NCBI GenBank assembly: GCA_964531225.1 | Contig: CAZHDB010000031.1 | Span: 1 to 19,525 of the forward strand | From: CAZHDB01 sp964531225 | Lineage (GTDB): Archaea; Thermoproteota; Thermoprotei_A; Sulfolobales; Desulfurococcaceae | Direction of reading: 5' to 3' | Length of the DNA stretch: 19,525 nucleotides | Shown: positions 7,901 through 14,056 of the stretch, piece by piece | Layout of the letters: every line of letters begins with the position of its first letter | How positions within the stretch are numbered: the first letter of the stretch is position 1 | Made by a program: the position numbers and the translations under genes | The notes under the pieces: model-generated | The model's input: the letters and a program-made list of their open reading frames with translations, nothing else | Told to the model about the DNA's origin: nothing | Databases searched by the model: none

Positions 7901-8646
7901 TAGATCCCACAATAAGGATCTTTGGTCCTCCACCAGATAGATATGCTACTAGCTTAACAACAATGATTGAGTCGAGTTCATGGAGAGATGAGAGTGAATT
8001 AGTTAGAGCATACATCGAGAGTATGAGATATGCCTATGGAGAAAATATTCATGGTATTAATGCCAAAGACTCTTTCATGGAATTATCAAGGCTTAGTGAT
8101 ATTGTTTTACAGATTAGAGATAGTATAGACTATGAGATAACCGATCTAGATCACTATTACGAGTTTTTGGGAGGACTAAGTAGGACGATCAAGGAATTGA
8201 AGAGTAGGAAGCCAGAGATATTTGTAGCTGATACAACGAGAGAGAGGATCAAGGTAGAGACTATTGAAGAATCTATTCGTAGAGGTGTAATTACAAGGTT
8301 ATTAAATCCTGTATGGATTAATGAAATGCTGAAACATGATCACCATGGTGGCGAAAAAATAGCTAGTAGAGTAGAATACCTATTAGGATTTGCAGCAACA
8401 ACTCATGCTGTAGATAACTGGATATGGGATAAAGTAGCTGAGAAACTTGTATTTAACGAAGAGATCATGAATAAAATCCTAAATAACAATCCATGGGCAT
8501 TTAAGAAGATGATACATAGACTCATTGAGGCCTATGAAAGAGGGTATTGGAAGACAAATGATGAAACAATAAATAGATTAAGACAATTACTTGAAAAAAC
8601 TGATGAATATATTGCCGATATTAAGTCATTAATATATAAGCATTAG
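4912..8646 (+). CDS. cobN: CobN/BchH-family metal chelatase large subunit
   Basis: This is a 1244-residue cytoplasmic protein of the cobaltochelatase CobN / magnesium chelatase H family. The family inserts Co or Mg into a tetrapyrrole with the help of an AAA+ motor pair. The family core is complete. It has IPGIEIGNIFIGIQPARGY, then MGTHGTLEFMPGKEVGL from residue 574 with the putative ligand His577, LPGPGGDP near 834 followed by PTGRNMYQLDP, and a C-terminal HHGGEKIASRVEYLLGFAATT from about 1143. Length is in the family's usual range and there is no frameshift. ATG 4912 is supported by AGGTGA upstream. No ChlI/ChlD-like partner and no other cobalamin or chlorophyll gene is in the window, so metal and substrate cannot be assigned. 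CobN-like is more plausible than BchH in a crenarchaeon. It is probably controlled through the inverted repeat at its TATA box. Confidence 0.9.
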   Translation: MVRIVYVGYGLRKSMYDAIHYIRENYVPSLDFRFYNVASIDRGLIDPEKYIDDLKTSDIILLDIRGGDNIFKYTVQGVIGSKARAIIVLVGGSSDLMKLTRLGKFTIGSFEDSRFKRFFKSKTIDYGAIVRIRNMFEKIGKYLPIGILRDARNYVLILKYYENITFKNMVNMFMLLLKEYIDPDIDYRVEEPDTMPSMGILDFHTQTIYNSIRDYLDNYMYNSRELIGILFYGGHHYDQSVIAAKALAEYLENKGYGVVPVFSGDLRYYKAINEFFILDNKPIINVLIDLLWFRFAGGPLGGDHRRTFTVLKMLNIPIIHGIQMSTYTIDEWLDKNSIPPIETITTVILPELDGRIEPIVTHGRKIMELSDYLVDEYVILEDRIKKIAERAIKWSGLKTKPNSDKKIAIILYAYPPGEENLGKCAYLDVFASLERLLERMKEKGYNIPYILSQDDLKYTLLKMYMIAYGKAKEISHHNAIRIDLDKYIEIFNELPIEARREIIREWGDPESIGEHIVIPGIEIGNIFIGIQPARGYHEDPSKIYHSRNLPPTHHYIAFYKWIEKIFGADAVIHMGTHGTLEFMPGKEVGLTSNCYPDILIGNMPNIYVYHVTNPSEASIAKRRSYALIIDHASPPLMHGKVPDEISYLENLLAQYYDTLQFDKDKASEIEKKIIEKAMEYGLGRSIDEIHDRIQEYKAALMPKGLHILGDKMCGEDIVNYLLYVSRYDRGTIKSLYRLVAEAEGIDYDDVLSNRQPNKSKLYEFIEYKARKIIEKHVFQGQDVWKIINDLDLKRIDRRELEKTLKYLKRIRENIESSDEIGSILSALEGEYVLPGPGGDPVRTPEIYPTGRNMYQLDPTNIPTEIAWRRGEEIAEKVIREYYEKYGVYPRVVSVVLWAFETMKTGGETIAMIFRLLGVKPIWRSPYIRDIEVIPLKDLGRPRIDVSINICGIFRDTFYNLVELIDKAVKTVSKLDEPLEYNYVKANTQYLFEKNPRIDPTIRIFGPPPDRYATSLTTMIESSSWRDESELVRAYIESMRYAYGENIHGINAKDSFMELSRLSDIVLQIRDSIDYEITDLDHYYEFLGGLSRTIKELKSRKPEIFVADTTRERIKVETIEESIRRGVITRLLNPVWINEMLKHDHHGGEKIASRVEYLLGFAATTHAVDNWIWDKVAEKLVFNEEIMNKILNNNPWAFKKMIHRLIEAYERGYWKTNDETINRLRQLLEKTDEYIADIKSLIYKH

Positions 8647-8817
8647 TTCAACTCTAGAAACAGAAACATAAGAGAATGCACAGGATTAAAGGAAAATCTT
8701 GCGTCTTCAAAACAACTTCTAACACCACCTGATAATTATAGCAATAATATTATTCCTATTTAAGAATGAGATCTTAACGTTTTCCTTAAATACCATTTAA
8801 TTTATATGTACATCTTC

Positions 8818-8850
8818 CTGTATACAAAATATATTTTAGCTAGTATACAG
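8818..8850 (+). promoter_or_regulatory. vapBC promoter flanked by inverted repeat half-sites
   Basis: CTGTATAC (8818-8825) and GTATACAG (8843-8850) are perfect inverted complements. Between them lies AAAATATATTTT (8826-8837), itself palindromic and a good TATA box. Predicted initiation is near 8857, about 18 nt before the TTG start of vapB. The geometry suits a repressor dimer pair straddling TATA. The half-site theme TGTA..TACA resembles the operator at 3061-3081. Confidence 0.55.
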
Positions 8851-8874
8851 ATATGTTTTTCCCGGCGTCTACAA

Positions 8875-9105
8875 TTGAGTGCCGTAATTAGTATACGAAT
8901 CCCCAAGAAGCTCAAGAGAGAACTTGATGAACTTAAGGATATGGTAGATTGGAAAAAAGAAATTATAAACTTTCTTGAAGAACGCATAAAGATGTATAAA
9001 AAGATCAAGGTATTAAATGAGGTCCATCGTATTCTAGAAAATCATCCCTTTGTCCCTGAAAACTATGGAAGCAGATCTGTGAGGGAAGATCGTGATAGTA
9101 ATTGA
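8875..9105 (+). CDS. vapB: VapB antitoxin, ribbon-helix-helix type
   Basis: This is a 76-residue protein from TTG 8875, beginning (M)SAVISIRIPKKLKRELDEL. It carries the beta-strand and helix of a ribbon-helix-helix DNA-binding fold. VDWKKEIINFLEERIKMYKK is the second helix, and the tail ending REDRDSN would bind the toxin. The frame is open upstream to an ATG at 8806, but those extra 23 residues do not fit the family and would run through the TATA box and the inverted repeat at 8818-8850. The TTG start, in line with the ISIRIP strand, is therefore preferred. It overlaps vapC by 14 nt. It is similar in layout to the vapB at 2828 and probably regulates its own promoter with the toxin. Confidence 0.8.
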   Translation: MSAVISIRIPKKLKRELDELKDMVDWKKEIINFLEERIKMYKKIKVLNEVHRILENHPFVPENYGSRSVREDRDSN

Positions 9106-9505
9106 TGCATCAGCTCTGACTAAATATATTTTAAAAGAGCCTGAATGGGAGATTATTGAAAGGTATTTAGTGGAAGATGATGTTTATTCAATTGATCTTA
9201 TTATGAAGGAGGTTTTAAATGCAATATGGAAGAATACTGTCATCTATAAAACTATACCTATTGATATATCTTTAGAAAAGTATCAATTAGTTAAGAAGAT
9301 AATTGATAATGAAATAATAGTTCTTGAATATGAGGAAAAATATCTATATAAAGCCTTTAAAATAGCTATTGATAATAATATAACAATATATGATGCATTA
9401 TACCTTGCTCAAGCAATGGATCATAAGGCAGGTCTTTTGACAAGTAATAAAATACAAGCAAGGACCGCTAAAAACCTAGGAATAAAAGTGTATTTAATTG
9501 CATGA
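9092..9505 (+). CDS. vapC: VapC toxin, PIN-domain, with an atypical metal site
   Basis: This is a 137-residue PIN-domain protein expected to be an RNase toxin. The start is GTG at 9092 inside the end of vapB, with GTGAGGG just before it. Three acidic positions are present: D5 in MIVIDAS, E40 in MKEVLNAIW and D101 in TIYDALYLA. The usual fourth, Asp in a TxD/TSD context, is replaced by Asn at 119 (LLTSNKIQA). In many PIN enzymes the fourth residue is less critical than the first three, so activity could be reduced and not necessarily lost. It is closest in layout to the VapC at 2415. The downstream neighbour is convergent. Confidence 0.88.
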   Translation: MIVIDASALTKYILKEPEWEIIERYLVEDDVYSIDLIMKEVLNAIWKNTVIYKTIPIDISLEKYQLVKKIIDNEIIVLEYEEKYLYKAFKIAIDNNITIYDALYLAQAMDHKAGLLTSNKIQARTAKNLGIKVYLIA

Positions 9506-9539
9506 AAAATGTATTTGAGATTAGGTAAAAATATTGTGA

Positions 9540-10298
9540 TTAATAAACTATCTTATTTTGTTCATAATTTATTTTTAGCACTAGCTTTTCTTTCTCTGTA
9601 TTAATTGAGAATATTAATGGGATCTCTAATTGTTCATACATGGGCTTTGCTCTACCAGAATCTATCTTAAAAGGTATGTCGTGGCCAGGTATAATGATGT
9701 TGGCTATTCTAGATATCTTTTCAATGCTTTGAAGCCATTCATTCATACTTGAAAAGACTAGGCTAGGCTCTCTCCTATTGTATTCATATGCATTCTTAAC
9801 CGCGTCTCCAACAATAATTGTCTTTGCATCCTTTATCAAATAGCCCATGGACCCTGGTGTATGGCCGGGTAAACTAACCGATATGAGGCCTGGAACAACT
9901 TCTTCATTATCTTCTAGGAGCTTAACTCTTTTTTCTGATGAAACTTTCCAAAAAATAGTCTTAGCAACATAGAGGTCTCCACGTTTTTCCGGCTCGCTTG
10001 ATAATGCATATTCGTATTCCTTTCTGCTCATATAGATCTTTGCTTTGGGAAATAATTCTATGTTTTCTACATGGTCAAAATGAGAATGAGTTAATAGTAT
10101 TCCATCTATTGATGTCGGAGGTATACCGAGTTCTAATAGTCTTTCTAATAGTATTTTCCTTGTATTATATGCTCCCGTATCCACTAGGTATAGTCCTTTT
10201 TTGGATATTATTAGTACAGCTGTAGACCAGCCTAGAAACCCTATTGAAGACGATATAGGGTATCCCTGCAGTATTATGACGTACTGTATTTCAGACAT
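9540..10298 (-). CDS. Metallo-beta-lactamase-fold hydrolase, lactonase-like
   Basis: This is a cytoplasmic dinuclear-zinc hydrolase of the metallo-beta-lactamase superfamily, closest in motif pattern to the N-acyl homoserine lactonase / YtnP-like branch. Numbering from an alternative ATG at 10316, the metal ligands are HSHFDH (77-82), H152 in PGHTPGSMG, D171 in VGDAV and H212 in IPGHD. Length is about 252-258 residues with no signal peptide. ATG 10316 directly abuts the symporter stop. ATG 10298 is preferred because AAGGTAG lies eight bases before it. It is the last gene of an operon with a sodium:solute symporter and a small membrane partner. This suggests that it hydrolyses a lactone, ester or thioester brought in by that carrier, but the substrate is not visible from sequence. 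Confidence 0.85.
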   Translation of the reverse strand: MSEIQYVIILQGYPISSSIGFLGWSTAVLIISKKGLYLVDTGAYNTRKILLERLLELGIPPTSIDGILLTHSHFDHVENIELFPKAKIYMSRKEYEYALSSEPEKRGDLYVAKTIFWKVSSEKRVKLLEDNEEVVPGLISVSLPGHTPGSMGYLIKDAKTIIVGDAVKNAYEYNRREPSLVFSSMNEWLQSIEKISRIANIIIPGHDIPFKIDSGRAKPMYEQLEIPLIFSINTEKEKLVLKINYEQNKIVY

Positions 10299-10316
10299 TG
10301 GCTTTTCTACCTTCAT

Positions 10317-11780
10317 TTAAAGCTTCTTAAAGAGGCCATGGAACTTATCTATACTTTCTTTTGGTGGTGGAGGAGCTATTAAGCCCAATATGACATATGT
10401 TATTCCACCTAATATTAGACCCCATAATACATTATATATTCCTAGAGGGAATGGTAGAATAATCCATGTGACTATAGCAGTTACTGCGGCTACTACGATA
10501 CTTCCATAAGCTGCTACTTTACCTGCCCTAGGCCAATAAAGTGCTCCTATTAATGGGAAGAAATAGCTTGATATAGCTATTGCTGTGCCTGCAGTCGATA
10601 TTGGAACTATTAGTCCAGGCCTACTTAATGCAAATATCATTATTATAATACCAAGTATTAGTACAAGTAATCTTGCATAGAACGTCTCTTTTTCAGGAGG
10701 TAACTTCTTCTTTAAAGGATTAACATATAAGTCTCTGAGAAGTAGTGAGCTAGAAGTCAATAACTGACTGTCAAGTGTAGACATGCCAGCTGCAAACGCG
10801 CCAGCTACAACAGTTGCTGCAAGCCATAATGGTAGGTATCTTGTTGCAAACTCTATAGTAGCTGCATCAGTAGCTTTACCCGTAAGTCCGGGGACGAGTA
10901 TTGTTGCTGAAATACCTAGTAGGAAAACAGGTATGGTCTGTACCCATCCACTTAGTATAGATAATGATGCAGCACTCTTACCGAGTGTTTCAAGTCTCTT
11001 AGCAACTAATAGTCTCTGAAACATATGGGGTAGTAATATAGCATTACCCCATGTAAGTACATATCCAATCCATATTCCAAATCCTTGTTTACCAGGAGTT
11101 AGTAGATCAGGGTTTTCGGCAACGATTTTAGTAAATAATGATCCAAATCCTCCTACAAGATGTACTGCATATAGTGATAGTCCAAGCATTACTGTGAGAA
11201 AGAATATTCCCTGTAACACATCTGTCCATACAACAGATCTTAATCCACCGATCAAGACATAGATAACCATTACTATAAACATTAATGAAACTCCCCATAT
11301 ATACGGGATCCCGCCTTTTGTAAAGCTTTCAAGAGCTATGCCTGCACCCATTAACTGTACTGATATATATGGTACTAAAGCTATAACACCGATAACTGCA
11401 GCCAGTGCTCCTAGGAGACTTGTTCCATAATAATCGTTAATAAGCTCAGAATATGTTATGTATCCATACTTCTTACCTACAAGCCATACTCTAGGCCCGA
11501 ATAACCATAGCATCATGGGCCATAAGAGGTTCCACATCATCATCATACTCGCAAATGTCAGGCCAAGCCTATAGTTACCACCAACAGCTCCAAGGAAAGT
11601 CCACATACTTGCATAAGTGGCTATAAATGTCATAGATAATGTTAGGATGCCTAGAGTCCTATTGGCTAGATAATAATCTTCTGGAGTAGCCTTGGTTTTC
11701 TTATAGCCCCAGTAACCAATAGCTAACATTATGGCTAAATAAGAGCCAATAACTATTAAGACTATAGATACCAGATCCAT
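10317..11780 (-). CDS. Sodium:solute symporter (SSS family)
   Basis: This is a 487-residue polytopic membrane protein with about 13 hydrophobic segments, the usual SSS (LeuT-fold) size. It should import a small solute, often a carboxylate, amino acid or vitamin, coupled to sodium. Recognisable parts are EDYYLANRTLG after the first helix, TYASMWTFLGAVGG, and the conserved AAGMSTLDSQLLTSSSLLL near residues 329-350, which includes the Na2-site Ser/Thr residues. A Pro-rich IAPPPPKES precedes a short charged tail. ATG 11780 follows GAGGAGGAG at the end of the upstream small gene, 2 nt from its stop. A preceding small membrane gene is typical of monocarboxylate/pantothenate-like SSS carriers. The substrate is unknown, though the following hydrolase hints at a lactone or ester. 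Confidence 0.92.
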   Translation of the reverse strand: MDLVSIVLIVIGSYLAIMLAIGYWGYKKTKATPEDYYLANRTLGILTLSMTFIATYASMWTFLGAVGGNYRLGLTFASMMMMWNLLWPMMLWLFGPRVWLVGKKYGYITYSELINDYYGTSLLGALAAVIGVIALVPYISVQLMGAGIALESFTKGGIPYIWGVSLMFIVMVIYVLIGGLRSVVWTDVLQGIFFLTVMLGLSLYAVHLVGGFGSLFTKIVAENPDLLTPGKQGFGIWIGYVLTWGNAILLPHMFQRLLVAKRLETLGKSAASLSILSGWVQTIPVFLLGISATILVPGLTGKATDAATIEFATRYLPLWLAATVVAGAFAAGMSTLDSQLLTSSSLLLRDLYVNPLKKKLPPEKETFYARLLVLILGIIIMIFALSRPGLIVPISTAGTAIAISSYFFPLIGALYWPRAGKVAAYGSIVVAAVTAIVTWIILPFPLGIYNVLWGLILGGITYVILGLIAPPPPKESIDKFHGLFKKL

Positions 11781-11782
11781 TA

Positions 11783-12019
11783 TTACTCCTCCTCTAATAA
11801 CTTATAGGCTCTCTCATAGAATCCTGGAGCCCATATGAAGTAGGCAAGCAATGAGTTAACGACACCCCATAAACCCATGATCAACGTGTATAGTACAGGC
11901 AATGGAATGCCTCCTACAAATACATGGGGATCACTAGCAACTAGTCCAGCGCCTTGTAAGGCGAAGGCTATGAACCATAGAATAGTTGATACTATTACAA
12001 TAAGAGCCCTATTGTTCAT
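11783..12019 (-). CDS. Small two-helix membrane partner of the symporter (DUF3311/DUF997-like)
   Basis: This is a 78-residue protein with two hydrophobic helices, roughly residues 5-26 and 35-60, and a charged C-terminus ending KLLEEE. The ATG at 12019 is chosen because GAGGTGAT lies 4-5 bases upstream. The longer reading from 12082 adds 21 residues with no family support. Small proteins of this size and topology (DUF3311, DUF997/YhdT) are commonly encoded just before SSS symporters, and LPVLYTLIMGLWGVVNSLLA fits that pattern. It probably stabilises or regulates the carrier. Its stop is 2 nt from the symporter ATG, so the two are co-translated. Transcription likely starts near 12066 from the TATA at 12089-12098, giving a leader of about 45 nt. 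Confidence 0.75.
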   Translation of the reverse strand: MNNRALIVIVSTILWFIAFALQGAGLVASDPHVFVGGIPLPVLYTLIMGLWGVVNSLLAYFIWAPGFYERAYKLLEEE

Positions 12020-12088
12020 AGAATCACCTCTATAAACATTGGATAAATATGTTTTCGAAATAGAAAAGGTTTTCCTCGACATAATAAG

Positions 12089-12098
12089 ATATTTATAG
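12089..12098 (-). promoter_or_regulatory. TATA box of the symporter operon
   Basis: CTATAAATAT on the minus strand is a strong archaeal TATA match. A start about 25 bp downstream, near 12066, would leave a leader of about 45 nt containing the GAGGTGAT site of the first gene. Confidence 0.5.
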
Positions 12099-12201
12099 AC
12101 AAGAAATTTAATCTTTTACAAAATATAAATATTGATTGTAAAAATCATAACTATTATAAAATGTTAATTACACTTATCTAAGACATACTGTAGTGTGCTA
12201 T

Positions 12202-12225
12202 TATAGTGATCAATATATCACCATA
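12202..12225. repeat. Imperfect inverted repeat between corA and the symporter operon
   Basis: TATAGTGAT (12202-12210) and ATCACCATA (12217-12225) pair at 8 of 9 positions around a 6-nt spacer. It lies about 40 bp past the corA-like stop and about 100 bp upstream of the symporter operon TATA. It could be a remote operator or a transcript-end structure. The rest of 12099-12262 is plain A+T-rich DNA. Confidence 0.35.
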
Positions 12226-12262
12226 GACAACATTTATTAATTATCTGTGACAAATATGATCT

Positions 12263-13105
12263 CTAAATCCATTTCTTTATTTTAAAGTATAATAGTTCAC
12301 CTATAGCAATAATTATCATGGCTGTTAATGTTATTGGATAAGCATATGGATGCTGGAGCTCGGGCATGTATCTAAAGTTCATTCCATATATACCGGCTAT
12401 AAGACTTAATGGGAGGAATATAGCTGATATAATTGTTAGTTTAGTTACAACTCTATTAGTCTTTTCACTAATTAATGTATAGTATAGATTAAATGCTTGT
12501 GTAATCCTATCAATACTAGTACTATACATATTCTCCAACATAATAGCTTCATCACCAAGATCTTTTAGATCAGGATAGAATCTATCAAGGCATTGGAGAG
12601 AATAAATTATGCCATGAACTCCTCTATGTAGATGCGACGCTCTATTATAGAGGCGATATATGGGTTCATAAAGCAATTCTCCCCTCATAACACGGTTAAT
12701 GAAGTTTTCAATAGAATTATCTAGATTAGATAATTCTCTATGATAGTAGCTTATTAATGCCTTGTATAGAAAAATAAGAATATCCTCAATACGTATCTTC
12801 TCCCTAGATCTTAGGCTCTCAATAACTTCATCTATTAGATCAGCTAGTTTTTCATGTGAATAGCTTAGAATACCGTCTTCTCTAATAATTAAGCAAAACT
12901 TGCGTAGACCTCCAGCATAATATATGGGAAATACTAGTTCAATGTATGGTTTAGCTGTAAAACTAAATAACGGCTTACACTCCTTCGGTATTGAATAAGT
13001 GTGTTTCCATATAAATTCTTGGCCACACTCAGTATTCCTAATAACTTCTCCACTAGACTTCATACAAACCTGTTTTACAACTTGTTTTTCTGACAAGACT
13101 ATCAC
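12263..13105 (-). CDS. corA: CorA-family divalent cation channel
   Basis: This is a 280-residue membrane protein of the CorA family, which forms homopentameric Mg2+ (or Co2+/Ni2+) channels. The long N-terminal cytoplasmic domain is followed by an acidic/basic coiled helix (about 105-220). Next comes TM1 (about 222-240), ending in the signature YGMN (GMN at 241-243), then the loop FRYMPEL, and TM2 (about 256-275) with a basic C-terminal tail (KIKKW). It is shorter than the usual 310-350 residues, mostly in the N-terminal domain. The start is uncertain: GTG 13105, TTG 13096 or ATG 13063. A perfect hairpin/palindrome (13108-13129) directly precedes GTG 13105 and overlaps a TATA-like sequence. 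The gene is separated by about 80 bp from the unknown gene upstream, so it probably has its own promoter. Confidence 0.9.
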   Translation of the reverse strand: MIVLSEKQVVKQVCMKSSGEVIRNTECGQEFIWKHTYSIPKECKPLFSFTAKPYIELVFPIYYAGGLRKFCLIIREDGILSYSHEKLADLIDEVIESLRSREKIRIEDILIFLYKALISYYHRELSNLDNSIENFINRVMRGELLYEPIYRLYNRASHLHRGVHGIIYSLQCLDRFYPDLKDLGDEAIMLENMYSTSIDRITQAFNLYYTLISEKTNRVVTKLTIISAIFLPLSLIAGIYGMNFRYMPELQHPYAYPITLTAMIIIAIGELLYFKIKKWI

Positions 13106-13107
13106 AC

Positions 13108-13129
13108 TTTATAGATGGGTATCTATAAA
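13108..13129 (-). promoter_or_regulatory. Perfect palindrome before the corA-like gene
   Basis: TTTATAGAT (13108-13116) and ATCTATAAA (13121-13129) are perfect inverted complements with a GGGT spacer. The element ends 2 bp before the GTG start. If initiation is from an ATTATAAT further up (about 13150-13160) it would be a leader hairpin next to the start codon. If its own TTTATAGAT is the TATA box, it is an operator covering the promoter. Confidence 0.5.
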
Positions 13130-13185
13130 ACAAATAATTTTCCATAACATTATAATCTGATTATGAAGAGTATCTATCTAAATCC

Positions 13186-13794
13186 TTATGGATATATTCT
13201 TCTTCCAAATCCTTCTCTCGAATTAGAATTATCATATATTTCCTTGATCTTGAATATGTATGCAGGATAATTACTTTTCCTACCACTCCAATGGAATATG
13301 TCATGCATACTATTAAGATATTTCTTATAGGGATCGCCATCTTCTTCATGTATTTCTACACCACATCTAACTTCATAACTAGTATTTGGCGGTGTATAGA
13401 AGAGTAGTGTAGCTTTTCCAGTAGCTCTTATATTTTCCCAACTATGTCTAAAAGCCATTTCTAGGCCTCCGATAAGCATTGGATCTATTAATTCTATTCT
13501 ATAAAACTCTTTAAGCAATAAACATGTTATGTCTCTCATATCCTTACCACGATCTATATATGCGTATCTATATGCTTTTTCAGCCATTTCATTAATAAAT
13601 TCTTTCTTAGGCACAAAACCAACCATCTTAATACTACCACTTAAGCCTGCTGGTCCATAGGTTATTACTGCTGGAACTGCTCTAGTAAATCCGATAAGGA
13701 AGTTCTCTGGAGACTTACCTTCTAAACACATTTTCTTTAAAACCTCTATTCTATCGATGAAGAAGTATTTATTGAAGCTAGTAGGAATCTCCAT
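13186..13794 (-). CDS. Uncharacterised 202-residue soluble protein
   Basis: No family was recognised. The start is well supported by ATG 13794, with AGGTGGGATC a few bases upstream. The protein has no signal or membrane helix. Notable segments are a Gly/Pro-rich GFTRAVPAVITYGPAGLSGS (about 35-54), an amphipathic helix EFINEMAEKAYRYAY, a LIDPMLIGGLEMAFRHSWENI segment, and a C-terminal HDIFHWSGRKSNYPAY before an acidic/basic tail. The mixture of beta-like and helical segments suggests a compact alpha/beta fold. The His, Trp and Cys positions do not form a known metal motif. It is the first gene of its strand group, 80 bp upstream of the corA-like gene. A 14-bp palindrome (13810-13823) lies between its TATA-like region and its ATG. 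It is very likely a real gene of unknown role. Confidence 0.75.
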   Translation of the reverse strand: MEIPTSFNKYFFIDRIEVLKKMCLEGKSPENFLIGFTRAVPAVITYGPAGLSGSIKMVGFVPKKEFINEMAEKAYRYAYIDRGKDMRDITCLLLKEFYRIELIDPMLIGGLEMAFRHSWENIRATGKATLLFYTPPNTSYEVRCGVEIHEEDGDPYKKYLNSMHDIFHWSGRKSNYPAYIFKIKEIYDNSNSREGFGRRIYP

Positions 13795-13809
13795 AATGAT
13801 CCCACCTAG

Positions 13810-13823
13810 TTATTGATCAATAA
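13810..13823. promoter_or_regulatory. 14-bp perfect palindrome upstream of the unknown gene
   Basis: TTATTGATCAATAA is fully self-complementary. It lies 16 bp before ATG 13794, between the start codon and TATA-like DNA near 13830-13840. It is an operator candidate. In A+T-rich DNA a 14-bp palindrome can occur by chance, so confidence is moderate. Confidence 0.35.
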
Positions 13824-13847
13824 TGAATTTACATATAGTACTAAATA

Positions 13848-14036
13848 AAAATTTATGTAGAGAAAAGGACTTTTACAATAAGCTGTATAGGATACACATT
13901 ATTCCTAACATCTCATTTGCTAAGGGCAATAGCAGTCATCATAGGATCGCATGGAGTATTCTTATTCGGCGAAATACTTAGGCCCATGGGCTTAGTAGCG
14001 ATCGCGGTATGTGTATCAGTCCAGGGAAGAAAATAG
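13848..14036 (+). pseudogene. Possible C-terminal remnant of an EamA/DMT-type transporter
   Basis: An open frame of about 60 codons without a proper start ends at TAG 14034-14036. From TTG 13917 it reads LLRAIAVIIGSHGVFLFGEI and then LRPMGLVAIAVCVSVQGRK. A helix ending in FLFGE, a short turn, and a second helix followed by basic residues is the pattern of the last two helices of EamA-type drug/metabolite transporters. Everything upstream of this tail is missing, because the preceding DNA is the promoter region of the minus-strand gene at 13794. It is probably a deletion remnant. The call rests on pattern only and the fragment is short. Confidence 0.35.
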
Positions 14037-14056
14037 TCAACGGCTACGACTACTAA

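Noticed and set aside
8806..8874. Extended N-terminus of the vapB at 8875, from ATG 8806.
   Set aside because: It would code through the TATA box and the inverted repeat, and adds residues foreign to ribbon-helix-helix antitoxins.
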